DNA from: Thiotrichales bacterium
GTDB lineage: Bacteria; Pseudomonadota; Gammaproteobacteria; PS1; Pseudothioglobaceae
NCBI GenBank assembly: GCA_002711905.1
Contig: PASI01000007.1
Location: forward strand, 1-7,570
Direction: 5' to 3'
Length of the DNA stretch: 7,570 nt
The stretch's first letter is position 1. Every line of letters starts with the position of its first letter. The position numbers and the translations under genes were made by a program. The notes below the pieces were generated by a model that made no database searches, was not told where the DNA came from, and saw only the letters and a program-made list of their open reading frames with translations. Shown piece after piece: positions 6,675 to 7,570 of the stretch.

Positions 6675-7570
6675 ATGGATTCATTGCTAAGTATTTTAAT
6701 TTGGTTGCCTATTTTCGGGGCTGGCGCAGTTCTGTTGATTGGAAACAATAGAAGCCAACTTGCAAAATGGGCCAGTGTAGGCACTTCAATACTCGTCTTT
6801 CTTTTATCCATCAATTTATTTTTAGACTTTGATACAACTACATCTTCAATGCAGTTTGTTGAAAAGACGAGCTGGATATCTCAATTTAATATTTTTTATC
6901 ATCTTGGGATAGATGGAATTTCAATGCCCTTGATCATTTTGACTACTTTTTCTACAATAATAGTCATCATTGCTGGATGGGAGGTTATTAAATATAGGCC
7001 GGCTGATTATATGGCTGCATTTTTAATGATGGAAGGAATCATTATTGGTGTTTTTTCAGCAATGGACTCAATGCTTTATTATGTTTTTTGGGAAGCTTCA
7101 TTAATCCCAATGCTTTTAATAATTGGTATTTGGGGCGGGAAAAACCGTGTCTACGCATCAATTAAGTTCTTTTTGTACACATTTCTGGGCTCAGTCTTTA
7201 TGCTTGTTTCACTGATTTATATGTACAACCTTAGTGGATCATTTGCCATTTCTGATATGCATTCCCTGCCATTGACATTGAGCCAACAGAGCTGGATTTT
7301 CTGGGCATTTTTCCTTGCATTTGCGGTAAAAGTGCCGATGTTTCCAGTACACACATGGCTTCCTGATGCACATGTACAGGCGCCGACAGGTGGCTCGGTG
7401 ATTCTGGCTGCCATCATGTTGAAGATGGGTGGATATGGATTTTTTAGATTTTCACTACCTATAACGCCAGATGCGTCATCATATTTTGCTTTTGTTGTTA
7501 TAGTGCTTTCATTGATTGCAATTGTCTACATTGGTTTTGTTGCTCTAGTCCAAAAGGACATGAAGAAATT
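6675..7570 (+). CDS. nuoM: NADH-quinone oxidoreductase subunit M (NuoM, ND4 homologue), 3' partial
   Basis: NuoM is the central antiporter-like proton channel of the complex I membrane arm, between NuoL and NuoN. I translated the frame by hand: it is open from ATG 6675 to the window end, giving 298 full codons, about 60% of a normal ~500-residue NuoM. The N-terminus (SLLSILIWLPIFGAGAVLL) is a first membrane helix. Family motifs include GIDGISMPLIILTTF (from residue 78), EGIIIGVFSAMDSMLYYVFWEASLIPM with the essential glutamate E140 (E144 in E. coli), and RVYASIKFFLYTFLGS. AVKVPMFPVHTWLPDAHVQAPTGGSVILA contains K219 (E. coli K234), and LKMGGYG contains K250 (E. coli K265). The gene starts 9 bases after nuoL. 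The frame shows no stop or frameshift before the cut. Confidence 0.96.
   Translation, partial: MDSLLSILIWLPIFGAGAVLLIGNNRSQLAKWASVGTSILVFLLSINLFLDFDTTTSSMQFVEKTSWISQFNIFYHLGIDGISMPLIILTTFSTIIVIIAGWEVIKYRPADYMAAFLMMEGIIIGVFSAMDSMLYYVFWEASLIPMLLIIGIWGGKNRVYASIKFFLYTFLGSVFMLVSLIYMYNLSGSFAISDMHSLPLTLSQQSWIFWAFFLAFAVKVPMFPVHTWLPDAHVQAPTGGSVILAAIMLKMGGYGFFRFSLPITPDASSYFAFVVIVLSLIAIVYIGFVALVQKDMKK

Noticed and set aside
7217..7417. 66-codon open frame on the minus strand with several cysteines
   Set aside because: It is antisense to the most conserved part of nuoM (the VKVPMFPVHTWLPDAH region). The cysteines come from the complement of Ala/His/Thr codons and form no metal-binding motif.
1..7570. 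A previously undescribed system hidden in the window
   Set aside because: Every part of the window is accounted for by seven contiguous complex I genes in standard order. No inserted gene, fusion, repeat array or non-coding structure was seen on either strand.

Overview
This window is an interior slice of one operon for the proton-pumping NADH:quinone oxidoreductase (respiratory complex I). All genes are on the + strand, in the order nuoG (5' end missing), nuoH, nuoI, nuoJ, nuoK, nuoL, nuoM (3' end missing). The window cuts genes at both ends. There is no gene-free stretch: the longest gap between genes is 12 bases, and I see no internal promoter, terminator, RNA gene, repeat, mobile element or CRISPR.

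Organism: the DNA is AT-rich by eye. The proteins look like the proteobacterial/mitochondrial form of complex I. NuoI is short (163 residues) with the [24 protein letters not shown] signature. NuoG lacks the extra N7 cluster cysteines known from E. coli. This pattern, together with low GC, suggests a small-genome beta- or gammaproteobacterium, for example a marine or symbiotic lineage such as SUP05/Thioglobus-like sulfur oxidisers or OM43-like methylotrophs. The taxonomic guess is from memory of family sequences and is tentative.

Layout: 1-2192 encodes NuoG, the iron-sulfur subunit of the NADH-oxidising arm. 2205-3272 encodes NuoH, the membrane subunit that helps form the quinone chamber. 3285-3776 encodes NuoI, which carries the two [4Fe-4S] clusters leading to the quinone site. 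3785-4399 and 4396-4701 encode the small membrane subunits NuoJ and NuoK. 4704-6665 encodes NuoL, and 6675-7570 encodes the first ~298 residues of NuoM; these are two of the antiporter-like proton-channel subunits. Electrons pass through NuoG (from NuoE/F, presumably upstream) to NuoI and then to quinone at the NuoH/NuoB/NuoD interface. The energy drives proton translocation through NuoH/J/K/L/M and NuoN (presumably downstream).

The genes are tightly coupled. At four of six junctions the Shine-Dalgarno sequence overlaps the stop codon of the gene before; at the other two the genes overlap or nearly touch. All the catalytic and proton-path residues I could locate are present. I found no sign of a new or accessory system here: this is ordinary core metabolism, and the findings below are mainly annotation corrections and modest family-level observations.
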